64,000 nucleotides of DNA from Hydrangea macrophylla (taxonomy: Eukaryota; Streptophyta; Magnoliopsida; Cornales; Hydrangeaceae). Shown here in pieces: positions 1 to 11,079 of this stretch (the first letter of the stretch is position 1; the number at the start of each line of letters is the position of its first letter). The position numbers and the translations under genes were made by a program. The stretch covers positions 26,351,501 to 26,415,500 of the forward strand of contig CM066998.1 in NCBI GenBank assembly GCA_033977485.1. Direction: 5' to 3'. Below the pieces are notes generated by a model. That model did no database searches and was not told the origin of the DNA. It saw nothing but the letters and a program-made list of their open reading frames with translations.

Positions 1-344
1 CTCCGTTTTAGCCTATTTTGGCCTTTTCAACCCACTTTTGGCCCCGATCAGCCCCAATGGCCCATTTTAGTCAAGGTTTACAAGATTTTGCCCTAGAAGA
101 TCCAACTTATCCCCGGAGGATAGTTACAGAGAGAAAATGACTCCCGAGAGACCTGAACAGGCTTTTTGGGACGGCCATTGCCAAAGTTGATCAACCATGA
201 GAGATTTAGAGATGGATCCTGGTTCTCAGTCAAAAGTTAAAAGATATTCTTAGAAAGAATCCCACACCACCCCCAAGGATAAATATAGAAACATATCAGC
301 TCCTGGAGGCCCTAATCGGCTCTCTTGGATTGAACAATGCAAGA

Positions 345-880
345 TTTGATCAACCGTGAGGGATTTAGTAATGGATCCTGGTTCTAGGTCAGCAGAATTT
401 GATCAACCGTGAGAGATTCAGAGATGGATCCTGGTTCTTGGTCGACAGTCAAGAAAGATTCTCGAAGAGTCCAACACCATCCCTAGTAGACAAATACAGA
501 CAAAAATTAGCTCCCAAAGGCCCTAACCAGCTCTCTTAGATTGAGCATTGCAAGATTTGATCAACCGTAAGATATTCAGAGATGGGGTCTTGGTTCTGGG
601 TCAGTAGAATTAGATCAACCGTGAGAGATTCAGAGATGGGTCCTGGTTCTGGGTCAGCAAAATTATATCAACCGTGAGAGATTCAGAGATGGGTCCTGGT
701 TTTGGGTTTGCAAAATTAGATCAACCGTGAGAGATTCAGAGATAGGTCCTAGTTCTGGGTCAGCAGAATTAGATCAACCATGAGAGATTCAGAGATGGGT
801 TCTGGTTCTAGGTCAGTAGAATTTGATCAACCGTGAGAGATTCAGTAGTGGGTTCTGGTTCTCGGTCAGAAGTTGAGAGG
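345..880 (+). repeat. 53-bp tandem array in element A 3' UTR
   Basis: The core 'gatcaaccgtgagagattcag' recurs at 613, 666, 719, 772 and 825, an exact 53-bp period. Each copy continues with 'agatgggtcctggttctgggtcag'-like sequence. More diverged copies lie at about 348, 401 and 558. Period and phase are read directly. The same core occurs as one or two copies in elements B (about 6040-6420, reverse) and D (28505-28590), so the amplification is specific to A. Confidence 0.85.
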
Positions 881-1101
881 AATTCTAAAAAAGAATCCCC
901 CAACATCCCCAGCAGAAGATAACGGAAAATCAGAACCAACTTTTAAGGACTTGCGTCCATTGATTATTATAAGCTTTCTCACCAATCGGTCACCGTGAGC
1001 TTCCTCACTTGTCATGAGCATCCTCACTTCGGTTATCATAAGTCCCCCTGATTGTCGATCTTTGTGAGCTCTCTCACCCATCAGTTGTTATCCTCAAGGA
1101 C

Positions 1102-1106
1102 CCTGT
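1102..1106. repeat. Left TSD of element B (cctgt)
   Basis: The five bases cctgt sit directly before the TGTGGATACC end of the LTR. They are repeated directly after the other LTR at 17568-17572. Confidence 0.95.
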
Positions 1107-1959
1107 TGTGGATACCGAGAATCGGACCACTTCTCTTGTTTGAGATTGTTTTGAAATTGATTTGAATCAAAGAAAGGAAATGGTCTGTTGAAAACAGATA
1201 CAGAGTCGCCACTTGGTCTTTAAGGAACCAAGAAACCTAATTTTGACTCACCCAAGCGGATAAGGGCACCGGCCCTTCATAACCAAAGAACTTGGTTCGG
1301 GGTTTTGGTACGAGAGAGGAAGGAGCCTTTGTCGCGACTAAAACACCCTCAACTCGCCCCGTCTTTCGACGGGACTCAATTAGCATCCAAATAATCATCT
1401 TATACTATGTATGGTTCGACAAATAATACTATGATAGTATATTACATCACATAAGGAGATTTGAAATGGAAGATCAAAAGATAAGATATCATTCATAAGA
1501 TCTAAGCCAAATATCACACAATGCAAAGTGAAAGATCACACAAATAAACCTAGGAAAAATCGTCTAATCATATATCAATTAATCGAGTTTTCCTAATCTA
1601 AAGGGGGACATGAATTGTTCTTGAAACAAATAAACAAAGAAATCAAAATATGCTTAACAAGCTAGTATGATGCATGTTATTCTTTGAGAAAAGAAGATCT
1701 CTCAATCCCCGGGACGGATGAGAAAGGATGATTAGATCAAAGGGGAAGCATGAATGTGTGATCCAGTTCATTCCTTATAATCTCCTTGGATTAAGAGTTA
1801 CAAAAACCCCAAATCTTGCATGAATGCAATGTATGTATCTAAAATGTGCAAAGGTTGTAGTGTGTTTTGTGTACATGGATTTCTAGAATGACTTAGAAGT
1901 CTAAAATGTGTATGAATGAATGAATGAAATTAACATGGGATGTGTACAAATGTAGTATG

Positions 1960-3780
1960 AACTACTTCCTAAGATATGAACTAATTTGGAATGCATATGA
2001 GCATCAAATCAAAGAATGAAAGTTGAAATGTACTTGCTGTGAATAGTGGACAGAACAGTAGCATGATCTTTTGGAATTGGAAAAGAGGGGCTAGGAATGT
2101 TTTCAATGCATGATTTTTTATGGAGATGTTCCTTATTGTGTCTAGAACACAACCCAAAAGGCCAATCTTGAATAGCTATCATAGATTGAGAGAAATTATA
2201 TAAACAATAGAGGTCACTCAGAAACAGAGTTCGTACTGTCGACTGAAATGTTAGAAAATCTTAGAAAATGAAAAAGAATGATCTAGAGGCCCATTTTATA
2301 CAGAAAGTTCCCTAAGACATTGCATTTTAAGGAAAAAATAAGTTAGGACCACCCCTTGTGGAAAAGTTTTCTGGAAAAGAGGTCGTAAGTTGACCTAGCA
2401 GCTGTGACAGCAAAGACAGAATGTCTGGAAGGAATGTTTGGGTCCAAATGGACCATTTTCAAGTACTTCCAAGTCAAGCCAAAAATCATGAGTGTTCTAT
2501 AGTGAGTTAGAAAGACTTTCCAAGTGGTCTTGCATTCATACATTGAGTATTGAACTCAAAATAATTTCTTGAAGTTAAATGACTCACTGTTTTGAGGGTC
2601 TTGAGAAAAACAAGATTTATTTCTTGAAATCAAAATGAGGGGTTTAAGAGGGGGGTTTTGAAATGAGGGTTTTGAAAGTATACTTCCAGATCTTGGATGA
2701 ATATTCTAACCACTTGGAATATCAATTCCTAACTTATTTCAAGAACTTCCCAAATATTTGCAAACCATGGTTTTATTTGGAAATCAAACTCAAGAATCTA
2801 TGGGAGTATGATACATGAGAGGATGGATGATATATGATATGATATAGCATGCTAAAAGTGGTAAAGAACATGTGCATGGGATATGGGTTCATCTAGATAC
2901 AAGAGAGTGTTGCATCAAAGTGTGAAAGCCAAAAAGTGAAATGCTGTGAATAGTGGACAGACTGTATGCATTACTTTGTAACATTATAATGGGAGGTCAA
3001 ACGTGCCTAGAAAAATGTGAGAAAAATCAGAGATCATCCTTATTGTGTCTAGAAAATAACTCAAAAAGCCAAACATCAATAGATATCACAGATTAAAAGA
3101 AATAAATCAGAATGTACACATGACTCAGAAACAAAAGCTGCACTGTTGACTGATTTTGTATGATTTTTCATAAATCAAAGAAAAGGTTTATGATGACCCA
3201 TTATATACCAAAGGTTTCCTAAGACACCCAAGTTTTATAAAAAAAATAGAAAAGATATATGTACAGTGACGAAAATATCCAGAATAAGTGCAAGAAGTTG
3301 GGTGAACATTCTGTGAGAACAGAGGCAGATTATGAATATGAACTTCTCACATCCAAAACAAATACTTTCACATTTCTATAATTGATGGGAAAAATTGGGG
3401 ACAAACTATAATGTCTTAGGAAGATTTTCCAAGTGGTTTCATCATCATAACTCAAGTATTTAATTCAAAACAAATCTTTGAATCTGAACAGCTCACTGTT
3501 TTGGATCATTCTTGAAGAAAATGGATTTGGGTTTGAAATAGAGTTTGAGTTCTTGATTGGGGGTTTTGAAATAGATGTTCAAAGCATGAACTTAAACTCT
3601 TGAGATGACCATGTGACCACTTAGAACCTCATCCAACCTTGAATCATCAAAGAACTCCCAATATTATTGGAGAGATTCATTTTTATTTTGGACATAACTT
3701 CAATACATTTCAAGAACATCTTGGAAGTATTGAGGTTATGATCATCATCTATCAAACATGATTTTGAGGTCAAGAGCTAC
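1960..3780 (-). repeat. Degenerate ~907-bp tandem duplication inside B's LTR
   Basis: Matching landmarks are offset by 907-909 bp: 'ctgtgaatagtggacag' at 2037 and 2944, 'ccttattgtgtctagaa' at 2131 and 3038, 'ctcactgttttg' at 2583 and 3492, and 'cttccca'-like text at 2746 and 3653. The two blocks are clearly diverged. Elements D and A carry a single block at this place. The same duplication is in B's other LTR (about 14250-16080). Confidence 0.8.
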
Positions 3781-4218
3781 TATCCATAAGGATTCACTCA
3801 CCCCAAACTTCATGTCATCACTTAGATGATGATGAACTAGTAAGTAAATAAAGAAAATAAAAAGAAATGAGATTAAGAAGAGATTAACATAATATGAACA
3901 AGCAAGTAAATAACAATCAATAGATGATAATCAATATGATTTTGGACTTGTAGCTTGGTGTTTCACTCATAGATTTTGACATTTGGACATGGAAGTAGCT
4001 TCCTAACTCAAGAATGCTCAAGAATGGTGATGGGGTATATTGATGATGAAGTATATAGAAAAATGGTGGAGGAAAACAAGATTAGAACTCACTTTGATTG
4101 GAAAAAATGGAAGAAGAAGACTACTTCTTCTCTTTCTCTCTCTATATTTCCCTAGAGTTTCTTCCTAAGCTTTTTCTAAGCTTCCATGTCTCTCCTCTAA
4201 ATGGAAGTAAATGGCTTC

Positions 4219-4225
4219 TTTTATA
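4219..4225 (-). promoter_or_regulatory. TATA box of B's 3' LTR
   Basis: The minus strand reads CCTATAAAAGAAG. It corresponds in position to CCTATATAAACC in D's LTRs and to the TATA of the 5' LTR at 16512-16518. Confidence 0.6.
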
Positions 4226-4380
4226 GGCAAAGGAGGGGTGGTAAATGGAGTTTTAAAAAGTTTAAAATGGTCTCCCATTGGTCCAAAATAAGCTGGGAAT
4301 CAAAACTACGTCGTTTTGGTTTTTAATTAATCAAAACGGGACCCCAAAAGAAATTACAAAAACTCACTGTTCTGGAGGGG

Positions 4381-4464
4381 AGTGTCGCGGCGGCACTGGG
4401 CCAGTGCCGCGGCGGCAGTGGGCCAGTGCCGCGGCGGCAGTGGGCCAGTGCCGCGGCGGCACTG
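4381..4464. repeat. 22-bp GC-rich hairpin repeats in B's 3' LTR U3
   Basis: Four near-copies of the perfect inverted repeat AGTGCCG-CGG-CGGCACT (or a close variant), 22 bp apart. The 5' LTR has one copy at about 16676-16691, so three units were gained or lost. Diverged versions occur at the same place in D (20653-20715 and 30950-31015) and A (18888-18915), about 150-200 bp upstream of TATA. Each unit could form a stable hairpin and is rich in CG and CHG methylation sites. Confidence 0.8.
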
Positions 4465-4831
4465 CTCCTCCCTTCGTCCAGATAATGCTGTTTAGCCCCC
4501 CTGAAGTTCCGGTATTCGCGAAAAGGCCCTATTTCGTCCGAAATTCACAGAAAATGCGTACGAACTCGAAATTGAAGTTATGATATACCGTTGGAAAGGT
4601 AATGGAGTCTACTTTATATAAAAAATAGTTTGGGAATAGGTCACCTTGAAAAGTTTTGCGGTATTCACGATAAAAGATGATTTGATCGCCTTTTTCGCCT
4701 TTGAAAATTCATAATAAATTCGTTTTAAATCCAGAAATTACGTGCGATATACCGTTGGAAAGCTATTGACCTCTAGTATCCATGAAAAATGTTTGAAAAA
4801 TGTTTTGGTGCCCCAGTTCCAAAGTCAAATT

Positions 4832-5050
4832 CTGGTCAAACTGGTCAAACCTGGGATTCCCGGGAAGTTCTGGAAACCTCCGGGAGTTCCCAGGGGCTGA
4901 CGTTCTCGCTCGATTTTCTTTTGGAACTTATTTTAACACTTATCTCATGATTTAAAATGATTCTGGTGAATTCGGACGATTTCGGTCAAACTTGGTCAAA
5001 CTTGGTCAAACTCCGGTCAAACCTGGTCAAACCTTGGTCAAACCGGTCAA
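4832..5050 (-). promoter_or_regulatory. TTGACC (W-box-like) array in B's U3
   Basis: The + strand shows GGTCAA nine times: two at 4832-4855 and seven in 4985-5050. On the element's strand this is TTGACC, the core bound by plant WRKY factors. The array recurs in B's 5' LTR (about 17060-17280), in A (about 18335-18365) and in both D LTRs (20098-20290 and 30385-30590). Motif and conservation are seen directly; WRKY binding is inferred. Confidence 0.55.
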
Positions 5051-5338
5051 CGGGGACTTTCGGGGAACTTCCGGGACTTCCGGGGGTCTCTGGGAGCTGA
5101 CGATTTCACCCGATTTCTCTTAGAAACTCATTTTATCGCTTTTCTTACGACATAGCATGTTTCCAGAACTTTGGGACCAAATCTGGGAGTTTTCTGGCTT
5201 TCAGGGGCATTTTGGTCATTCTGAGCATTCTGAGAGTAGAGCTGACTTCCGGAGTCCTTTTGAGTCTTTTACGATCATTGTGAACCACCAAGCTATGGGT
5301 CTCCTAAATCTGATAGCCGACAAAATGGGGTGTCTACA

Positions 5339-5354
5339 GTTTGCCCCTCTTTGG
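5339..5354 (-). other. Polypurine tract of element B
   Basis: The minus strand reads CCAAAGAGGGGCAAAC directly before the TGTAGACACC start of the 3' LTR. The same tract precedes A's (18040-18055) and D's (30082-30097) 3' LTRs, which fixes the orientation of all three. Confidence 0.9.
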
Positions 5355-6229
5355 CATGAACTTGCGAGGCAACGCATTTCGCAAGCGAGTGACAAAGCTT
5401 TGAAGAGACAGGTCTTTTGGAGGCTATAGATTTAGGATAAAAGCGTTGCAAAAGATGCAATGATGCTGAGGCTAGTGCTGGTCGTGCTCTGTGTGAGCTG
5501 CCTACGTATCCCAAGGGGAATCAGACCAGGACGTAGTTCGGGGCGTAAAGGAATGAATCACATATGCTCAACAAGACATACAGATGCCATGCTATAAGAG
5601 TGATATGCAATGCATGGATGTGATGTGAATTGTGTCATGAGTCCTATCATGTCTAGTGTTATGACCCTAGTATGAGCAGGTGTTGTGGGGTGTGCCACTC
5701 CGAGTGGGCTGGTGTTGTGCTAGTGTTTGCGACTGTGATGTGGTGGATGACTCGGATAAGGACATCAAGGTTTAGAAGACTCTGGGTCTAGGGGTAAATT
5801 TCTGGAATTACGGGAAGTGTGCTTTACAAGCGAATGGGATCGGATGTGGGGTCTTTGAAGATGACAACTAAGGACAGCCCATAGGTGAGGGAGTTCATGA
5901 TAACCGACAGTTTTATAATAACCAAAGTGAGGAGGCTCATATAAGTGGGGTAGCTCACGATAATTGACAGGTGAGATAACCGGAGTGAAGAAGCTCATGA
6001 TAAGTGAGGAAACTCATAATGACTGACAGGTGAGAAAGCTCATGATAATCAGTAGACACGGATCCTTGAATTGGGAATAGATAGTGCTTGCCCTGGGAAT
6101 CGGGGTGAATTGACTGCGGGTGATGTTTTGGTCGATCCTTGTGATGACAAGTCCGGAGAATCGGTTAGGGACTTCTGTTATCTTCTGCTGGGGATGGTAG
6201 GGGACTCTCTGAGAATCTCTCTTCAATTC
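5355..6229 (-). mobile_element. Element B distal 3' UTR
   Basis: Non-coding and homologous in reverse to 17573-18040 of A and 29580-30080 of D (shared 'tacgtaggcagctcac'-type and 'gcaacgcttttatcc' text). Short degenerate repeats at 5860-6050 carry 'gaggaagctcatgataa'. No gene is seen. Confidence 0.7.
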
Positions 6230-6500
6230 TTGACCTAAAACCAGGATCCATCTCTGAATCTCTCGTGGTTGGTCAGATTTTGCAATGCTCAATCCAAAAG
6301 AGCCGGTTAGGGCCTATCGGTTTTTGTCCTCGGGGGATGATGTAGGGTTCTCGGAGAATCTCTCTTCAATTCTTGACCTAGAACCAGGATCCATCTCTGA
6401 ATCTCTCGTGGTTGGTCAGATCTCGCAATGCTCAATCCAAAAGAGCCGATTAGGGTCTATCGATTTCTGTCCTCGGGGGATGATGTAGGGTTCTCGGGGT
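6230..6500 (-). repeat. Ancestral 143-bp composite repeat next to the 99-bp array
   Basis: The text 'ccaggatccatctctgaatctc' occurs at 6241 and 6384, a 143-bp period. Each copy combines the module that A amplified (53-bp core, reverse orientation) with the module that B amplified. This looks like the unamplified ancestral arrangement. Confidence 0.7.
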
Positions 6501-7838
6501 ATCTCTTTTGGCGCTCAATCCAAGAGGGCCGGTCAGGGCCTCCGGGAGCTGGTATCTATCGGTTTCTGTCCTCGGGGGATGATGTAGGGTTCTCGGAGAA
6601 TCTCTTTTGGCGCTCAATCCAAGAGGGCCGGTCAGGGCCTCCGGGAGCTGGTATCTATCGGTTTCTATCCTCGGGGGATGATGTAGAGTTCTCGGGGAAT
6701 CTCTTTTGGCGCTCAATCCAAGAGGGCCGGTCAGGGCCTCCGGGAGCTGGTATCTATCGGTTTCTATCCTCGGGGGATGATGTAGGGTTCTCGGGGAATC
6801 TCTTTTGGCGCTCAATCCTAGAGGGCCGATCAGGGCCTTCGGGAGCTGGTATCTATCGGTTTCTGTCCTCGGGGGATGATGTAGGGTTCTCGGGGAATCT
6901 CTTTTGGCGCTCAATCCAAGAGGGCCGGTCAGGGCCTCCGGGAGCTGGTATCTATCGGTTTCTGTCTTCGGGGGATGATGTAGGGTTCTCGGGGAATCTC
7001 TTTTGGCGCTCAATCCAAGAGGGCCGGTCAGGGCCTCCGGGAGCTGGTATCTATCGGTTTCTATCCTCGGGGGATGATGTAGGGTTCTCGGGGAATCTCT
7101 TTTGGTGCTCAATCCAAGGGGCCGGTCAGGGCCTTCGGGAGCTGGTATCTATCGGTTTCTGTCCTCGGGGGATGATGTAGGGTTCTCGGAGAATCTCTTT
7201 TGGCGCTCAATCCAAGGGGGCCGGTCAGGGCCTCCGGGAGCTGGTATCTATCGGTTTCTGTCCTCGGGGGATGATGTAGGGTTCTCGGAGAATCTCTTTT
7301 GGTGCTCAATCCAAGGGGCCGGTCAGGGCCTCCGGGAGTTGGTATCTATCGGTTTCTGTCCTCGGGGGATGATGTAGGGTTCTTGGAGAATCTCTTTTGG
7401 CGCTCAATCCAAGGGGGCCGGTCAGGGCCTCCGGGAGCTGGTATCTATCGGTTTCTGTCTTCGGGGGATGATGTAGGGTTCTCGGAGAATCTCTTTTGGC
7501 GCTCAATCCAAGAGGGCCGGTCAGGGCCTCCGGGAGCTGGTATCTATCGGTTTCTGTCCTCGGGGGATGATGTAGGGTTCTCGGAGAATCTCTTTTGGTG
7601 CTCAATCCAAGGGGCCGGTCAGGGCCTCCGGGAGCTGGTATCTATCGGTTTCTGTCCTCGGGGGATGATGTAGGGTTCTCGGAGAATCTCTTTTGGCGCT
7701 CAATCCAAGGGGGCCGGTCAGGGCCTCCGGGAGCTGGTATCTATCGGTTTCTGTCCTCGGGGGATGATGTAGGGTTCTCGGAGAATCTCTTTTGGCGCTC
7801 AATTCAAGGGGGCCGGTCAGGGCCTCCGGGAGCTGAAG
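6490..7838 (-). repeat. 99-bp tandem array in element B 3' UTR, about 13-14 units
   Basis: The unit contains 'ggccggtcagggcctccggg', 'tatctatcggtttctgtcct' and 'cgggggatgatgtagggttc'. The period is 99 bp, with some 98-bp units that lack one G in the GGGGCC run. Because 99 is a multiple of three, a 33-residue repeat stays open on both strands for long stretches. Those ORFs are by-products of the period, since 98-bp units break them and no start context or domain is present. Position between coding region and PPT fits the hypervariable 3' UTR known in Ogre/Tat elements. Confidence 0.9.
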
Positions 7839-7959
7839 GATAATGTACTCTGCTAGGAAGAAGGAAATACGTCCTTTAAATGGGAGTCAAGGTATCATTC
7901 TATTTGTGATGAGGGATACGGAGATGGCCTGCGGCAGGTAAGGTTTTGATTTTGAAAGA

Positions 7960-8615
7960 GGAGAGTGATGGACTTATGTTGCTTTAGGATGAAAGAAGGT
8001 CATCAACAGCCACTCATGGACTTATGTTGCAAGGAGAAAGGAAGATCATCAACAGCCACTCATGGACTTATGTTGCATGAACAAAGGAAGATCATCAACA
8101 GCCACTCATGGACTTATGTTGCATGAAGAAAGGAAGATCATCAACAGCCATTCATGGACTTATGTTGCATGAAGAAAGATCAACAGCCACTCATGGACTT
8201 ATGTTGCAAGGAGAAAGGAAGATCATCAACAGCCACTCATGGACTTATGTTGTATGAACAAAGGAAGATTATCAACAGCCACTCATGGACTTATGTTGCA
8301 TGAAGAAAGATCAACAGCCACTCATGGACTTATGTTGCAAGGAGAAAGGAAGATCATCAATAGCCACTCATGGACTTATGTTGCATGAACAAAGGAAGAT
8401 CATCAACAACCACTCATGGACTTATGTTGCATGAAGAAAGATCAACAGCCACTCATGGACTTATGTTGCAAGGAGAAAGGAAGATCATCAACAGCCACTC
8501 ATGGACTTATGTTGCATGAACAAAGGAAGATCATCAACAGCCACTCATGGACTTATGTTGCATGAAGAAAGATGATGGATCAACAGCCACTCATGGACTT
8601 ATGTTGCATGAAGAA
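7960..8615 (-). repeat. Short tandem array (38-48 bp units) in element B
   Basis: About fifteen copies of 'cagccactcatggacttatgttgca' separated by variable 'tgaagaaag(gaagatcat)caa' spacers. D carries five copies of the reverse-complement core at 28270-28475. Unit length varies with the spacer, so this is an irregular minisatellite. Confidence 0.85.
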
Positions 8616-9114
8616 AGATGATTTAGCTTTTGGCAGTTTGGAAAAGGATGAAATCTTCCCCAAGTTTTGACGCTTCTTATGCTGACGCCTTGACCGGTGC
8701 AGTAATGGTGTTTGGTACTCCTGCTTGTATTGGCATGCTCTTTATAACTTGATTTGAAAATTTTATTAGTCACTGTTGACTTACACATTTGAGACTACAA
8801 CAGACTCAAAAATTTGACAGACATTGATGCACGAGGACGACGTATTCGACACTGAAATAAAACAAGCTCGACTTGCCAAAACTTAATGTGCTCTTGTCAT
8901 AAATGATGTACCATTTCTCTTCTGTGTTTACTTCTCACCTTAACGTGGCATCACTTTGATGGTGAATCTTATTTTGAAAATTCCTCCCTACTGATCTAAT
9001 CAATTTCTTTGCTTCTCCCAAGATGTGCTTTGAATTAGTTCCTTAGCTTATAGAATAAAAGACGCTCCATTTCCATCTGTTCAAGACAATGTTCTTGAAG
9101 GCTTACCATTGGTG
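8616..9114 (-). mobile_element. Element B internal spacer
   Basis: Unique non-coding sequence matching 27780-28260 of D in reverse, including the 'gtctgttgtagtctcaaatgtg' region. No gene, array or other signal is seen. Confidence 0.55.
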
Positions 9115-9365
9115 TATAGGGATCAGGTGGCAAACGAAGTTTGCCCCTAGTTTGAAGGGCATGAAGTGGGATCGGTAGGCAAACGAGGCAAATGACTGAA
9201 GTTTGCCTCTAGTTTGGAGGAAGGTTCATTGGAGGTTTTGGGCAAACGAGGTAGGTGACCGAAGTTTGCCCCTTGTGTGAAGGGTAGATAGTAAAAGTCA
9301 GGCAAACGAGGCGGGTAGCCGAAGTTTGCCCCTAGTGTGGAAGGTGATTTTATGGCTTGAGGCAT
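9115..9365 (-). repeat. ~60-bp tandem repeat in element B
   Basis: Four copies built on 'ggcaaacgaggnnnntgaccgaagtttgccc'. Reverse-complement copies lie in D at 27530-27750. Both ends of the unit contain GGCAAAC/GTTTGCC, so each unit is partly self-complementary. Confidence 0.75.
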
Positions 9366-9539
9366 GGACCGTGACTTTAATCTCTCAAATGCTCATAACT
9401 TTTGCCTAGGCACCAGTGAGGTGACCTAGCAAGCTCTTTTCTCTCTTTTGTTATTGCTCACCTTGGATTTAACTCTAATTTTTGCCTAGGCGTCCTTTCG
9501 AATTTTCAACCTAGAGAGCCATCCTTCTTTTCTTTTTGA

Positions 9540-9915
9540 AAGTCTGCCTACGTACCCCCAAGTGGGGATCAGGTCCAACGTAGTTCGGGCCGAAGCTTGA
9601 AAGAAATTGGGCTATTTTTATAGGTGGAGCGACCGAACCGATGTGGTTGCCTACGTATCCCCGAGTGGGAATCAGGTCGAGCGTAGTTCAAGGCAAGGCT
9701 TGAAGGAAATTGGTTTGATTATGATGGTGTTGACCGAACCGATGTGGTTGCCTACATATCCCCGAGTGGGAATCAGGTCGAGCGTAGTTCAAGGCAAGGC
9801 TTGAAGGAAATTGGTTTGATTATGATGGTGTTGACCGAACCGATGTGGTTGCCTACGTATCCCCGAGTGGGAATCAGGTCGAGCGTAGTTCAAGGCAAGG
9901 CTTGAAATAAGGGGT
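9540..9915 (-). repeat. 101-bp tandem repeat in element B
   Basis: 'gttgcctac(g/a)tatccccgag' recurs at 9645, 9746 and 9847, an exact 101-bp period, with a diverged copy from 9545. D has about one and a half copies in reverse at 27180-27330, so B expanded it. Confidence 0.85.
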
Positions 9916-11079
9916 TTGAGGTATGAGCGTTTTTCAAACCAATCGTCAAAGAAGTTCAAACTTGAGCCACTTGTGGTAGCTTTGAATAAAAAAGATTCAG
10001 TTTCAATCTCCCTTTCTTTTCTTTTTCTTTTTCTTTTTCTTTTGTTTTGAGGATTGATCCTTTTCACTTTTGCCTAGCCAGTCAATTTTTGCTTTTCATG
10101 TAGTTGATTCTTGCAAGATCCTTCAATCGCAATCTCAGAATTCCAGAATGTGCATGTCAGCTCTCGGAATTTATTTGTGGTCATTCCGTGCCTTTTGAAA
10201 TGTGATCTTGGCACGTTCTTAAGATGTATCTTGAAGCGTATGATTCTCTTATTTGTTTCATCAAAATTTTCTCAAACATTTTGACTGGCTAGGGTCAGAT
10301 TTTGGAAATCAACACCTTTTTCAGCTCTAACTTTTGCCTGGGTGCCCTTTCGGGTTTTCAACCTAGCGAGCTTTTCTCTTTTTTTTTTTTTTTTTTTTTT
10401 TGAAAGTGGAGATGAAACTCATTGAAATGTTTGGCTACCATCAAGGACCAAGGCTGCACAGGTTCGCATGGCTATCAATTGGGTTGGGCCCAAGGCTTTG
10501 AAATGGTAGAAATGGTGGAAAGGGTGTTGGGCAAGCCCCAAGTCAGTTCCAAGCATGTCTTTTCAAGATTGAGGCAAGAGAATCTTTAAATTCTTAAAGT
10601 AAGACTATTCAATTCCAGCTCTTCATCAGTGTCAGCGTGAAATCGATTTTAACCTTTCAGGATTCTTTTTGTTTTGTCGTGGAAAAATTATTACCAGAGT
10701 AATATTCATGGTAATTTGAAAAGTGACACTTCAGCCTAGTGATTCATGCATCTATGACTAGGCACATCAGATTAGGCAAAATGAGACTTCATTCCATCAG
10801 TAGAGAAGGATTATAGACTCATTAATAACTCGGTGACAGACAGACTCGATCACAAGACTAAACTTGAAATAGACAAACACACAACAGACTCGACTGGACT
10901 CGACCCGGTCTCAAATGGAATGTCACAGTGACTCACTTATTCTTTTTATTTCTTTTTTCTAAAGAGCATCTTCATTTGGTTTTCTAGCAAGAGTCCCAAA
11001 ACACCATCACTTTACCAGCACAGGTTCAACATTCATGGGCCTCAGCGAAGAGGATCGTTCAAATAGGTAAGCCAGGGGC
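9916..11079 (-). mobile_element. Element B spacer between gag remnant and repeats
   Basis: Non-coding sequence collinear in reverse with 26019-27180 of D. It includes a poly-T run at 10379-10402 and the paired phrase 'tttgcct(a/g)ggtgcccttt'. Where an Ogre would carry pol, no protease or RT motif is seen in any frame. Confidence 0.65.

Larger units (their letters stand above)
1..1106 (+). mobile_element. Element A 3' UTR, left piece
   Basis: Non-coding sequence made of two alternating modules. One carries a 'tgatcaacc(g/a)tgagagatt...gatcctggttct' core (first copies near 185 and 348). The other, near 105-180, 260-340 and 480-550, resembles the reverse complement of the 99-bp unit amplified in element B. 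The right end (1060-1106) continues directly at 17573 once B and one copy of its TSD are removed. No coding region is seen. Confidence 0.75.
1107..5338 (-). repeat. Element B 3' LTR (4232 bp)
   Basis: A long direct repeat of 13400-17567. On the minus strand it starts TGTAGACACCCC and ends GGTATCCACA. From 5338 downward it holds U3 with TTGACC arrays (5050-4832), GC hairpins (4464-4381), a TATA box (4225-4219), then a long R/U5. It is about 960 bp longer than D's LTR, explained mostly by an internal 907-bp duplication. Confidence 0.95.

Noticed and set aside
6428..7843. Long repeat-containing open frames on both strands (33-residue repeats) over the 99-bp array
   Set aside because: They arise because the period is a multiple of three. 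98-bp units break them, both strands are open alike, and there is no domain or start context, so they are listed as a repeat and not as genes.
7960..8615. Regular short repeats with variable spacers, superficially CRISPR-like
   Set aside because: The spacers are themselves repeats (tgaagaaagg-type), there are no cas genes, and the setting is a plant retrotransposon 3' UTR. It is a minisatellite.
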